Assembly (NCBI GenBank): GCA_021773035.1
Contig: JAJFKU010000059.1
Span: forward strand, 85,838-149,837
Direction: 5' to 3'
DNA: 64,000 nt
From: Woeseiaceae bacterium
GTDB taxonomy: Bacteria > Pseudomonadota > Gammaproteobacteria > Steroidobacterales > Woeseiaceae
Part shown: positions 49,876 to 58,403 of the stretch, piece by piece
Layout: every line of letters starts with the position of its first letter
Numbering within the stretch: position 1 is the first letter of the stretch
Notes under the pieces: model-generated
Told to the model about the DNA's origin: nothing
The model's database searches: none
What the model saw: only the letters and a program-made list of their open reading frames with translations
Made by a program: the position numbers and the translations under genes

Positions 49876-50259
49876 GTGAAACGTGTCACCGCATTCCTGC
49901 TGGTCGCCGTAGGCGTCATTAATGTTGCTCCGCTCGTCGGTGTTGTATCCGTTGAGCAGCTCAAGCAACTCTATGACGTGGATCTGGCAAGTACCGACCT
50001 GATTATTCTGATGCGTCATCGCGCCGTTCTCTTCGGGCTCGTTGGCTCTTTCATTGTCTTCTCGGCTTTCAAGCGACCGCTGCAGGTACTGGCATGTGTT
50101 GCGGGCCTGGTCAGCATGTTGTCGTTTATCATCCTGGCCTATGCCTCCGGAGACTACGGTGCCGCACTTCACAAGATAATCATCGCCGATGTTGTCGGCA
50201 GCATCTCCCTGATCGCCGTTCTTGTCCTGCGCAGACTACCGGGCCCGGGCGACCGTTAA
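49876..50259 (+). CDS. Small membrane protein
   Basis: A 127-residue protein starting at GTG 49876, with four hydrophobic segments (about residues 5-25, 45-65, 68-90 and 97-118). It has no motif that I recognise. It overlaps the convergent comF by 24 bases. The function is unknown. Confidence 0.5.
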   Translation: MKRVTAFLLVAVGVINVAPLVGVVSVEQLKQLYDVDLASTDLIILMRHRAVLFGLVGSFIVFSAFKRPLQVLACVAGLVSMLSFIILAYASGDYGAALHKIIIADVVGSISLIAVLVLRRLPGPGDR

Positions 50260-50862
50260 GGCACTGACCTTTTTGACCCCGTTGTGCCGCAGGAGTGTCG
50301 CCAGTTGCACCAGTGTCGTGCCTGTCGTTACAACATCGTCAACGATCAATACGTGCTCGTAGTGCAACGGCGCATCGATCGAGAACGCCTGTCGCAGATT
50401 TTTCGCCCTGGCGGCCGCATCCAGCCCGGATTGAAATGGCGTTGCCCGGGTCCGACGTACGCGGCGAACTACCGGCACGCTGAGCAGGCCGGCCAGGGGC
50501 TTCGCGAGCTCTGTTGCCTGGTTGAAACCACGACTTGTTTTGCGCCGCCAATGCAGCGGCACCGGGAGTATCGCGTCAATATCTGTGGGAAGCAGTGGCC
50601 GCGCGGCGCAAAGAACTTCGGCGAATGCCGGCAGATAGTAGAGCCTGCGACTGAACTTCATCGCCTTGATCGCTGCGTCGACGGGAAACTCGTACTGCAA
50701 CATCGACACCAGGCTCACGAAAATACCTGGTGTCGGTGATGCCGCCGGTTCGCACCACGGCAGGTCGGTGAAGCACGCGCTGCAGATACCCTGCTCGTTT
50801 CCTTCGCTTGGCGTGCCACAGAAAGCACAGCTCCGCGGTGCCAGAAAATCCAGAATCCACAT
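50236..50862 (-). CDS. comF: ComF family phosphoribosyltransferase-like protein
   Basis: Competence-associated protein of about 208 residues. It has an N-terminal zinc-ribbon type CAFCGTPSEGNEQGICSACF, a central DAILPVPLHWRRKTSRGFNQA, and the C-terminal PRPP-binding VLIVDDVVTTGTT. Family members help take up or process single-stranded DNA. The start is uncertain: ATG 50862 is used; an in-frame GTG at 50886 would add eight residues. Confidence 0.88.
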   Translation of the reverse strand: MWILDFLAPRSCAFCGTPSEGNEQGICSACFTDLPWCEPAASPTPGIFVSLVSMLQYEFPVDAAIKAMKFSRRLYYLPAFAEVLCAARPLLPTDIDAILPVPLHWRRKTSRGFNQATELAKPLAGLLSVPVVRRVRRTRATPFQSGLDAAARAKNLRQAFSIDAPLHYEHVLIVDDVVTTGTTLVQLATLLRHNGVKKVSALTVARAR

Positions 50863-50945
50863 GACCGGATCGTCGCAGTGTCGCACCAGGTTCGCCCGCC
50901 GCGAATGTGCGCGTTCTGTTATGAAAGCGTGTTAACGTTTCGTCG

Positions 50946-51794
50946 ATGCTGAACGCAAGACATATTCGCCGACGTTTCGAGCGCGCCGCCGACCATTTCG
51001 ACGACGCCGACTTTGTCTATAAGTGGACTCGCGATGGCCTGCTCACAAGACTCGAACCGCTGCTCGTGGACGCTAACACCGTTATCGACCTCGGCTCGGC
51101 GACCGGAGCGGCGCAACGGCAACTCAACAAGCGCTTTCGTAAAGCTCGCCTGGTTTCGATCGACGTCGCCCACCGTATGCTCAAAAAAGCGCGGGCGAAG
51201 AGAGCGTGGCTGTCGAAGAACGCCTTCGCCCAGGCCAGTGCCGATGCCCTGCCTTTGGCAACCGGATCCGCAGACGTGATTTTTGCGAACCTGCTACTAC
51301 CGTGGATAGACGACCCCGGCCCCGTTTTCTCGGAAGTAGCCAGGGTCTTGCGTAAAGGCGGCATTTTTTCGTTCGCGACGCTGGGACCCGACAGCCTGCG
51401 GGAAATCAGCCGCGCCTGGGCCACCGTTGATGACGGCGCCCATGTAAAGCGCTTTCCGGACATGCACGATCTTGGCGATGCCCTCGTCAATGCCGGATTA
51501 AGCGATCCCGTTCTCGATGTCGATCGCCTGTCGGTCAGTTATCGCAGCAGTCGCGATCTGTTTGCAGATCTGACGGCCGCGGGCGCCCGGAATACCTTGC
51601 AGCAACGCCGCCAGACGTTGACGGGCAGGAGCCGATATAGCGCTATGTCAGCCGCCCTCGAAACAGCCGCCGGCAACGAAGGTATTGCGCTGGACCTCGA
51701 GCTGGTATTCGGTCACTGCTGGGGTGCCGGGCCAAAAATGGACCCGAGCAACTATCGCATCGACGCGGCACAGATACCCCGGCGCCGGCGCTGA
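50946..51794 (+). CDS. bioC: BioC-like malonyl-ACP methyltransferase
   Basis: SAM-dependent methyltransferase of 282 residues. It has SAM motif I as VIDLGSATGAAQ and the BioC-like N-terminus RFERAADHFDDADFVYK. Family BioC makes the methyl ester that starts biotin synthesis. No other bio gene is in the window, and the divergent comF neighbour recalls the Pseudomonas bio cluster. A related NDUFAF5-like methyltransferase is an alternative. Confidence 0.8.
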   Translation: MLNARHIRRRFERAADHFDDADFVYKWTRDGLLTRLEPLLVDANTVIDLGSATGAAQRQLNKRFRKARLVSIDVAHRMLKKARAKRAWLSKNAFAQASADALPLATGSADVIFANLLLPWIDDPGPVFSEVARVLRKGGIFSFATLGPDSLREISRAWATVDDGAHVKRFPDMHDLGDALVNAGLSDPVLDVDRLSVSYRSSRDLFADLTAAGARNTLQQRRQTLTGRSRYSAMSAALETAAGNEGIALDLELVFGHCWGAGPKMDPSNYRIDAAQIPRRRR

Positions 51795-52031
51795 TTCGAC
51801 TTTTATTGCACACAAAGACATAAGCCATTGTAAAACAAGAAAATCCTTCTATCTGCTTCGGCTAATACGAATTGCATGGCCGACCTGATTTGAGTACACT
51901 TCGCGAGCTTTTTGGCGGTGTAATCCAGCCAATCCGGTCAACGGACAAATTCCCGGTGCTCCCAGGGCATATTGAAGCTACCCGAGACGACTAGATGTGC
52001 GGCCGCGCGCGGCTCGCAAGGTGAACAATCG
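51795..52031. other. Intergenic region before the cytochrome oxidase operon
   Basis: 237 bases with no gene. It contains AT-rich segments (51800-51845) and a TAATAC-like hexamer near 51863, but I see no confident -35 at the right spacing and no FNR-like palindrome. The cox promoter is expected here. Confidence 0.3.
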
Positions 52032-52817
52032 ATGATACGAAAATCATTTTTGAGTCTGTCAGGCCTGTTACTGGCTGGCACGGCGAGCGCTGACTGGGCC
52101 CTTAACATGCCCAAAGGCGTCACAGACCTGAGCCTCGAAACCTACAACCTCCACATGATGGTGTTTTGGTGGTGCGTGGGCATCGGGGCAGTCGTTTTCG
52201 GTGTCATGATCTATTCGCTGATCAAACACAGAAAATCGAAGGGCGTAGAACCGGCAAAGTTCTCGCACAGTACGACAGCCGAGATTGTCTGGACCACGAT
52301 TCCGGTCGTCATCCTTGTTCTGATGGCGGTTCCCACTGCCGAAACGATGGTGCGGATGGAGGACTCGCGCAACCCGGATCTCACCATCGTCGTCACCGGC
52401 TATCAGTGGAAGTGGCATTACAAATACCAGGACTCCGATATTGAGTTCTACTCCAGCCTGGCACGTTCAAGTCTCGAAGCACGCCGCAAGCAGTCCGGTG
52501 TTGATCCCTTCAGTGTCGATAACTATCTGCTTGACGTCGACAACCCGGTCGTCGTCCCCAGCGGCTCCAAAATTCGTTTGCTGTTCACAGCCAGCGACGT
52601 AATTCACTCATGGTGGATGCCTGATTTCGCTATCAAGAAGGACGCTATTCCCGGCATCGTCAATGAGGCGTGGTTCCGCCCTAACGAAGTCGGAACCTAC
52701 CGCGGCCAGTGCGCCGAATTGTGTGGCAAGGATCACGGTTACATGCCGATCGTTGTCGAAGTCGTCGAGCCCGAGGCCTTTGCAGCCTGGGTAGACAGCC
52801 GAAATGTGGAGCAATAA
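52032..52817 (+). CDS. coxB: Cytochrome c oxidase subunit II
   Basis: Carries the CuA site that takes electrons from cytochrome c. The 261-residue protein has a signal-like N-terminus, two membrane segments (about 35-60 and 80-105), and the CuA ligands in DVIHSWWMPDF and CAELCGKDHGYM. No c-type heme domain is fused. The ATG at 52032 has AAGGTGA eight bases upstream; the open frame to 51972 is not protein-like. Confidence 0.96.
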   Translation: MIRKSFLSLSGLLLAGTASADWALNMPKGVTDLSLETYNLHMMVFWWCVGIGAVVFGVMIYSLIKHRKSKGVEPAKFSHSTTAEIVWTTIPVVILVLMAVPTAETMVRMEDSRNPDLTIVVTGYQWKWHYKYQDSDIEFYSSLARSSLEARRKQSGVDPFSVDNYLLDVDNPVVVPSGSKIRLLFTASDVIHSWWMPDFAIKKDAIPGIVNEAWFRPNEVGTYRGQCAELCGKDHGYMPIVVEVVEPEAFAAWVDSRNVEQ

Positions 52818-52820
52818 GTA

Positions 52821-54419
52821 ATGACCGCTGCAGTAGCTGACGCACACGACCACCACGACGACCATGGCCCCGCAAAAGGCATAGGACGCTGGTTGTTCTC
52901 AACGAACCACAAGGACATCGGTACGATGTACCTGGTGTTCAGCCTCATCATGTTCTTCATCGGCGGCGCCATGGCGATGGTCATTCGCTCCGAGCTTGCG
53001 ATCCCCGGACTGCAGTTTGTCCATCCCGAATTTTTCAACCAGATGACGACGATGCACGCGCTGATCATGGTGTTCGGCGCGGTAATGCCAGCCTTTGTCG
53101 GCCTCGCCAACTGGATGATCCCGCTAATGATCGGCGCGCCGGACATGGCGCTGCCGCGCATGAACAACTGGTCGTTCTGGATACTGCCCGTTGCGTTCGG
53201 CATCCTGTTGTCGACACTGTTCATGCCAGGCGGCGCACCCGCCGGCGGCTGGACAATGTACCCGCCACTGATACTGCAAACGGGCGATGCCTTCCCGTTC
53301 CTGATCTTCTCGGTGCACCTGATGGGGCTGTCGTCGATCATGGGTGCGATTAACGTCATCGTTACCATTATCAACATGCGCGCACCGGACATGTCGCTCC
53401 TGAAAATGCCGATGTTTGTGTGGACCTGGCTGATCACGGCCTATCTGCTGATCGCGGTAATGCCCGTGCTCGCCGGCGCTGTCACAATGCTGTTGACCGA
53501 TCAGTTCTTCGGCACCAGCTTCTTCCTCGCCGCCGGCGGCGGCGACCCGGTCATGTTCCAGCATATTTTCTGGTTCTTCGGCCACCCCGAGGTTTACATC
53601 ATGATCCTGCCGGCCTTCGGCGTTGTGTCAGAGATCATTCCGACGTTCTCGAGAAAACCGCTGTTCGGTCACGACTCGATGGTATACGCCGCCTCGTGTA
53701 TCGCCTTCCTGTCGTTCATTGTCTGGGCACACCACATGTTCACAGTCGGCATGCCGCTGACCGGTCAGCTGTTCTTCATGTTTGCGACGATGCTGATCGC
53801 CGTTCCGACCGGCGTAAAAATCTTCAACTGGGTTGCAACGATGTGGCGCGGCGCGATGACCTTTGAAACGCCGATGCTGTTTTCTCTCGCATTCGTCTTC
53901 CTGTTTACGATCGGCGGCTTTTCCGGCCTGATGCTGGCAATCGCTCCCGCTGACGTGCAGTACCACGACACCTACTTTGTCGTAGCACATTTTCACTATG
54001 TGCTGGTGCCGGGCTCGGTGTTCGCCATTATGGCGGGTGCCTACTACTGGTTGCCGAAGTGGACTGGCCACATGTACAACGAAACACTGGGCAAGGCGCA
54101 CTTCTGGGCATCGACGATTTTCGTCAATATCACGTTCTTCCCGATGCACTTTCTGGGCCTCGCAGCCATGCCGCGGCGTATCCCCGACTACTCGACGCAA
54201 TATGCCGACTTCAATACCGTGGCCAGTATCGGCGCAATCGGTTTCGGTCTCTCACAACTGCTGTTCGTCTGGGTACTGCTGACGTCGAAGAAGGGTGAAA
54301 AGGCAACGGCGGAGGTTTGGGACAACCCGCCGGGACTGGAATGGACAGTGCCGTCACCGGCGCCTTACCACACCTTCGAGACACCGCCCAAACTCAACGA
54401 ATCTCACGGTTTTCACTAG
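52821..54419 (+). CDS. coxA: Cytochrome c oxidase subunit I (aa3-type)
   Basis: Catalytic subunit of a heme-copper oxidase. The 532-residue protein has 12 predicted membrane segments, the heme/CuB ligands in TTMHALIMVFG, WFFGHPEVYI (A1-type, with the proton-channel Glu), HHMFTVG and VAHFHYV. The N-terminus has a His-rich ADAHDHHDDH stretch. It starts three bases after coxB. Confidence 0.97.
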   Translation: MTAAVADAHDHHDDHGPAKGIGRWLFSTNHKDIGTMYLVFSLIMFFIGGAMAMVIRSELAIPGLQFVHPEFFNQMTTMHALIMVFGAVMPAFVGLANWMIPLMIGAPDMALPRMNNWSFWILPVAFGILLSTLFMPGGAPAGGWTMYPPLILQTGDAFPFLIFSVHLMGLSSIMGAINVIVTIINMRAPDMSLLKMPMFVWTWLITAYLLIAVMPVLAGAVTMLLTDQFFGTSFFLAAGGGDPVMFQHIFWFFGHPEVYIMILPAFGVVSEIIPTFSRKPLFGHDSMVYAASCIAFLSFIVWAHHMFTVGMPLTGQLFFMFATMLIAVPTGVKIFNWVATMWRGAMTFETPMLFSLAFVFLFTIGGFSGLMLAIAPADVQYHDTYFVVAHFHYVLVPGSVFAIMAGAYYWLPKWTGHMYNETLGKAHFWASTIFVNITFFPMHFLGLAAMPRRIPDYSTQYADFNTVASIGAIGFGLSQLLFVWVLLTSKKGEKATAEVWDNPPGLEWTVPSPAPYHTFETPPKLNESHGFH

Positions 54420-54421
54420 CC

Positions 54422-54532
54422 ATGGACGACGCTGAGCGCAAAAAGAACATCCGCCGCACGACGCTGATCGTTGCGGCAATTGCCATCGCGTTTTATCTTG
54501 GTTTCATAATGATGGGAGTTGTACGTGCCTGA
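54422..54532 (+). CDS. Small cytochrome oxidase assembly-type membrane protein
   Basis: A 36-residue protein with one membrane helix (about 13-33, TLIVAAIAIAFYLGFIMMGV) after a basic KKNIRR, two bases after coxA. A small single-helix gene at this position is a known feature of cox clusters in related bacteria. It overlaps the ctaG start. Confidence 0.75.
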   Translation: MDDAERKKNIRRTTLIVAAIAIAFYLGFIMMGVVRA

Positions 54533-55070
54533 TTCCAGGGCAAACCGCAGTCTCATCGCCCAGTTGCTGGTCCTGGTCGTCGGTTCGTTTTCGTTCGGCG
54601 TTTTTTTGCTGCCGCCCCTGTACGACGTTTTTTGTGACATCACCGGCTTCGGTGGTCGCACTAATTCGGAGGCGGCGGTAGTTGCGGAAGCGCCCGATCT
54701 GACACGCGAAGTCCGTATCGAATTTGTAACCTCGCTGAACGAATATGCGCAGTTCGAGTTTGCCGCAGATGCCGATAGCATGACCGTGCATCCGGGGAAG
54801 ATGTACTTCGCGACGTTTACCGCCAGGAACCTCTCCGACGAATCCAAGGTCGCACAGGCAGTACCCAGCGTGGCACCAAACACCGCGGCCGGACACTTTA
54901 CGAAGATCGAGTGCTTCTGTTTCACCAGCCAGGAGTTTCAGGCTGGTGAAAAGCGACCGATGCCGCTGCAGTTTATCGTCAACCCGGAATTGCCGGATTA
55001 CGTCGATACCATAACTTTGCAGTACACGTTTTTCGACACCGCCAGGCTAGCGGCGAATACAGAGAATTGA
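54525..55070 (+). CDS. ctaG: Cytochrome c oxidase assembly protein CtaG (Cox11)
   Basis: Membrane-anchored copper chaperone for the CuB site. The 181-residue protein has one N-terminal membrane helix with PPLYDVFCDITG and the copper-binding IECFCFTSQEF plus the C-terminal FIVNPELP. GTG 54525 is chosen because GGGAG lies six bases upstream; a TTG at 54519 is also open. Confidence 0.94.
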   Translation: MPDSRANRSLIAQLLVLVVGSFSFGVFLLPPLYDVFCDITGFGGRTNSEAAVVAEAPDLTREVRIEFVTSLNEYAQFEFAADADSMTVHPGKMYFATFTARNLSDESKVAQAVPSVAPNTAAGHFTKIECFCFTSQEFQAGEKRPMPLQFIVNPELPDYVDTITLQYTFFDTARLAANTEN

Positions 55071-55071
55071 C

Positions 55072-55941
55072 ATGACGACACATACAGACGAACGCTACTA
55101 CGTACCGCACGGCAGCCACTGGCCCGCAGTAGGCTCACTCGGACTGCTGTTCATGATGGTTGGCGTATCCAACTGGCTGAATGGCGCCGGTGCGGGCTTC
55201 TACATCATGCTCACAGGCCTCGCGATTATCGTTTTCATGATCACGGGGTGGTTTGCCGCCGTCATCGGTGAGAGCGAAGGCGGTTTGTACAATGCCCAGG
55301 TCGACAAGTCGTTCAGACAGGGCATGTTCTGGTTTATTTTTTCAGAGGTCATGTTTTTTGCCGCCTTCTTTGGCGCACTGTTCTACGCCCGTAACATGGC
55401 GATTCCATGGCTGGGCGGTGAGAGCAACAACTTCTTTACCAACCTGCTTTTATGGGAAGGCTACGAAAGCACCTGGCCCAGCAACGGCCCGGGCAACATG
55501 GGTGGCGACTACGAAGCGATGCCACCTTTTGGCCTGCCGCTGATCAACACCGCGTTGCTGTTGACCAGTTCGATCACGCTTACCATCGCGCATCACGCAT
55601 TGATCGCCGGCAAGCGCGCACAGGTGACGGCGTTCCTGGCTATGACCTTTTTGCTGGGTTTCATCTTCATCTTCCTGCAGGGCTTCGAGTACGTAGAGGC
55701 CTATCAGCACCTGAACCTCAAGCTAACGAGCGGTATTTACGGTTCCACGTTCTTCATGCTCACGGGTTTCCATGGTCTGCACGTAACCATCGGTGCCATC
55801 ATGTTGACGATAATCTGGTTCCGGGTGTTGAAGGGCCACTTCTCGGCGGAAAAACACTTCGCCTTCGAGGCCGTTGCCTGGTACTGGCACTTTGTTGACG
55901 TTGTCTGGATCGCGCTGTACGTGTTCGTCTACTGGATGTAG
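55072..55941 (+). CDS. coxC: Cytochrome c oxidase subunit III
   Basis: Third core subunit, 289 residues with seven predicted membrane segments, starting MTTHTDERYYVPHGSHWP. The signature stretch around FYARNM, FEYVEAYQHLNLKL, GFHGLHVTIGAI and AVAWYWHFVDVVWI is complete. It begins one base after ctaG. Confidence 0.96.
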   Translation: MTTHTDERYYVPHGSHWPAVGSLGLLFMMVGVSNWLNGAGAGFYIMLTGLAIIVFMITGWFAAVIGESEGGLYNAQVDKSFRQGMFWFIFSEVMFFAAFFGALFYARNMAIPWLGGESNNFFTNLLLWEGYESTWPSNGPGNMGGDYEAMPPFGLPLINTALLLTSSITLTIAHHALIAGKRAQVTAFLAMTFLLGFIFIFLQGFEYVEAYQHLNLKLTSGIYGSTFFMLTGFHGLHVTIGAIMLTIIWFRVLKGHFSAEKHFAFEAVAWYWHFVDVVWIALYVFVYWM

Positions 55942-55977
55942 TCCGCTGCAGGACGCTGGTGGTGAAACCACCTGTGG

Positions 55978-56172
55978 CTACGAGGGGGGCTGTATCCAGC
56001 CGGTGAAATAGGATACGACCAGAAACAATACCAGGACGGCGGACAGTGCTACCCTGATCTTCAGGGCTCGAAGCAGCTTGGTCGAGTCCGCGTTGTCGCG
56101 CGACAGGTGGAACAGCCCGGAACCCAGACTGATAAGAATGGCTGCCAGTAAGATGAAGACTACGAATTTCAT
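55978..56172 (-). CDS. DUF2909-type twin transmembrane protein
   Basis: A 64-residue protein with two membrane helices (about 3-22 and 38-60) joined by a short basic loop RDNADSTKLLRALKIR. Small proteins of this kind lie between coxC and surf1 on the opposite strand in Pseudomonas, so the position is conserved. The function is unknown. Confidence 0.8.
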   Translation of the reverse strand: MKFVVFILLAAILISLGSGLFHLSRDNADSTKLLRALKIRVALSAVLVLFLVVSYFTGWIQPPS

Positions 56173-56208
56173 TACAACGCTACCTGAGAATCGAGCACGC
56201 AGTATAAC

Positions 56209-56922
56209 GTGAACGACAAGCCAAAAAAGCCGCTCCCCACTTGGCTACCGCTGGTTGCCGGCACCGTTCTGGTTATTCAATTCGCAGGCCTTGGCGTCTG
56301 GCAGCTGTCGCGCGGCCTGGAAAAGCGTGCAACGCAGTACGCTTACAATACGGAGTCGACCTTTAGCGAGTGGCGAGACGGTATGGAGTTTCGCTCTTTT
56401 CAGCGCATCAAGGTCAGCGGTCGCTATGACGGCGGCCGCCAGCTGATTCTTGACAACATTATTATCAACAGCCGCTACGGACACTACGTCATCACTCCGC
56501 TCGAAATCGCCACCGGTAAACCCCTGTTGCTGGTCAATCGAGGCTGGGTAGAAAAGGCCAGCGGCGGCTTCGATACCAGCCGTCTCGAATTGCCCGCCGG
56601 AGAACTGACCATTCGCGGCCGCGCAGGATCGTTACCGAAGGCCGGTTACAAAATGGGCGCGGCGATAGAAGCCGGTCAACAGTGGCCAAAACACGCCGTT
56701 TATCCGTCACCTGAGGAAATTTCCATCGCGCTCGGCCGGGAAGTCCAGCCGTTCGTGCTGTTGATGGAACATGACGAGCAGCACGGTTTTCTGCGCCATT
56801 GGGTACCCAGCGAGTTCGGGCCGGGCAAGCACTTTGGCTATGCGCTGCAATGGTTTGCGATGGGCGCGGTCCTGATGGGCCTGCTGGTCTGGAATTACCG
56901 CAAGAAGCGGTTCGACACATGA
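56209..56922 (+). CDS. surf1: SURF1 family cytochrome oxidase assembly protein
   Basis: Heme a insertion factor, 237 residues with a membrane helix at each end. The family motifs are present as LGVWQLSRGLEKR near the N-terminus, LVNRGWVEKAS in the middle, and HFGYALQWFAMGA at the C-terminus. It starts at GTG 56209. Confidence 0.93.
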   Translation: MNDKPKKPLPTWLPLVAGTVLVIQFAGLGVWQLSRGLEKRATQYAYNTESTFSEWRDGMEFRSFQRIKVSGRYDGGRQLILDNIIINSRYGHYVITPLEIATGKPLLLVNRGWVEKASGGFDTSRLELPAGELTIRGRAGSLPKAGYKMGAAIEAGQQWPKHAVYPSPEEISIALGREVQPFVLLMEHDEQHGFLRHWVPSEFGPGKHFGYALQWFAMGAVLMGLLVWNYRKKRFDT

Positions 56923-57491
56923 CGACAAAAAGAACCACCTGGGCACGCGTGCAGATGCTGCTTATTGCATCGGTTTTCCTGGGACCGCTGCTCGTAGCTG
57001 CTGTGATGTATTACAGTGGTGCGCTGCAGCCCGAAGGGCGAACCAACCACGGAGCGCTACTGCAGCCTTTCGTCAACGTCGCTGAGGTCCTCCCCGACTC
57101 AGAGATCGGCCGATCCGCGGATGGTTACTGGGCGCTCCTGTATGTCAACGAAGGCCGTTGCGACGCCGGTTGCGAGAATTCCCTGTACACGATCCGCCAG
57201 TCCCGCAAGATGCTCGGCAAGGAAATGGACCGTTTACTGCGGGTCTTCTTGCACGGCGAATCGGTGCCCGATACAGTGTTTCTTGCCGACGACCACGCGG
57301 GACTGATCGCCACTCAGGATGGTGAGCTCTCCAAACTGCTGTATAACAAGAAACCTGCGGCACTGGCGACGGGAGGATATTTTCTGATGGACCCCCTGGG
57401 TAACCTGATAATGTATTTTGAGCCCGGCATCGACCCCAGCGATATGGTCGAGGATATCAAGCGACTTCTGAAACTGTCTCGCATCGGTTAA
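56919..57491 (+). CDS. Membrane-anchored protein with a CxxxC motif (SCO-like candidate)
   Basis: A 190-residue protein with one N-terminal membrane helix (about 14-33) and a periplasmic domain. The domain has CDAGC in NEGRCDAGCENSL, a CxxxC spacing like that of SCO copper chaperones, and a mixed alpha/beta character resembling a thioredoxin fold. It overlaps surf1 as ATGA. A related unnamed gene lies between surf1 and ctaA in Pseudomonas cox clusters. The function is inferred. Confidence 0.7.
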   Translation: MTTKRTTWARVQMLLIASVFLGPLLVAAVMYYSGALQPEGRTNHGALLQPFVNVAEVLPDSEIGRSADGYWALLYVNEGRCDAGCENSLYTIRQSRKMLGKEMDRLLRVFLHGESVPDTVFLADDHAGLIATQDGELSKLLYNKKPAALATGGYFLMDPLGNLIMYFEPGIDPSDMVEDIKRLLKLSRIG

Positions 57492-57503
57492 ACGGGAGCT
57501 TTG

Positions 57504-58403
57504 TTGAATACCAACGTGGAAACACTGGTCGACTGGCGCGACTACTACGAACTGACCAAGCCGCGCGTCGTCATACTGATCGTGTTCACCGCGGTTGTCG
57601 GTATGTTTCTTTCCGTGCCCGGCTGGCCAGGCGCTGATGCGTTAATCTTCGGCACGCTCGGTATCGGCATGGCGGCATCATCGGCGGCCGTTTTCAATCA
57701 TGTGCTCGATGCCCGTATCGACATACTGATGATGCGAACGCGCGGACGCCCTTTACCGCAAGGCAAGCTCACGCAGAAATCGGCGCTCACGTTTGCTTCG
57801 ATACTCTGCGTCATTTCTATGATTATTCTCTGGTTCGCCGTCAATCCGCTGACGGCGGTACTCACGTTTTTCTCACTGATCGGTTACGCGGTCGTCTACA
57901 CGGTCTGGCTAAAGCGGGCGACTCCGCAAAATATCGTTATTGGCGGCGCCGCCGGTGCCGCGCCGCCAATCCTCGGCTGGACCGCTGTCACCAACGAGGT
58001 AACCAGCGGCGCCTTGCTGCTGTTCCTGATCGTTTTTGTCTGGACGCCACCACATTTCTGGGCGCTGGCGATTGCGAGAAAGGAAGAATACGCCAAAGTC
58101 GACATTCCGATGTTGCCGGTGACACACGGCGAGGCCTACACACGGCTCAACATTCTCCTGTACTCCATTCTCCTGTTGCTGGTCACGGTCATGCCTTACC
58201 TGATCGGCATGAGCGGGCTTATCTACCTGCTGGCAGCGCTGGTTTTGGGCGGGTACTTTATGGTCTACGCGATTCGTATGTATCGCGACTATGACGATGT
58301 AGAGCTGCCCATGGCGATGTTCAAATACTCGATCAGTTATCTCGGCTTTTTGTTTGCGGCGCTACTGATCGACCACTACTTTATTTTTCAGCTGAGTTTC
58401 TAG
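57504..58403 (+). CDS. ctaB: Protoheme IX farnesyltransferase (heme O synthase)
   Basis: UbiA-family enzyme that farnesylates heme b to heme O. The 299-residue protein has about eight membrane segments and the aspartate motifs NHVLDARID and the YAKVDIPM loop. It starts at TTG 57504 with GGGAG five bases upstream; TTG 57501 is also open. Its stop shares CTAG with the convergent oxidoreductase gene. No heme a synthase (ctaA) follows. Confidence 0.94.
   Translation: MNTNVETLVDWRDYYELTKPRVVILIVFTAVVGMFLSVPGWPGADALIFGTLGIGMAASSAAVFNHVLDARIDILMMRTRGRPLPQGKLTQKSALTFASILCVISMIILWFAVNPLTAVLTFFSLIGYAVVYTVWLKRATPQNIVIGGAAGAAPPILGWTAVTNEVTSGALLLFLIVFVWTPPHFWALAIARKEEYAKVDIPMLPVTHGEAYTRLNILLYSILLLLVTVMPYLIGMSGLIYLLAALVLGGYFMVYAIRMYRDYDDVELPMAMFKYSISYLGFLFAALLIDHYFIFQLSF

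Noticed and set aside
55958..55972. Terminator hairpin after coxC (GGTGGT/ACCACC)
   Set aside because: The 6-bp stem has no T-tract on either strand, so it is not supported as a terminator.
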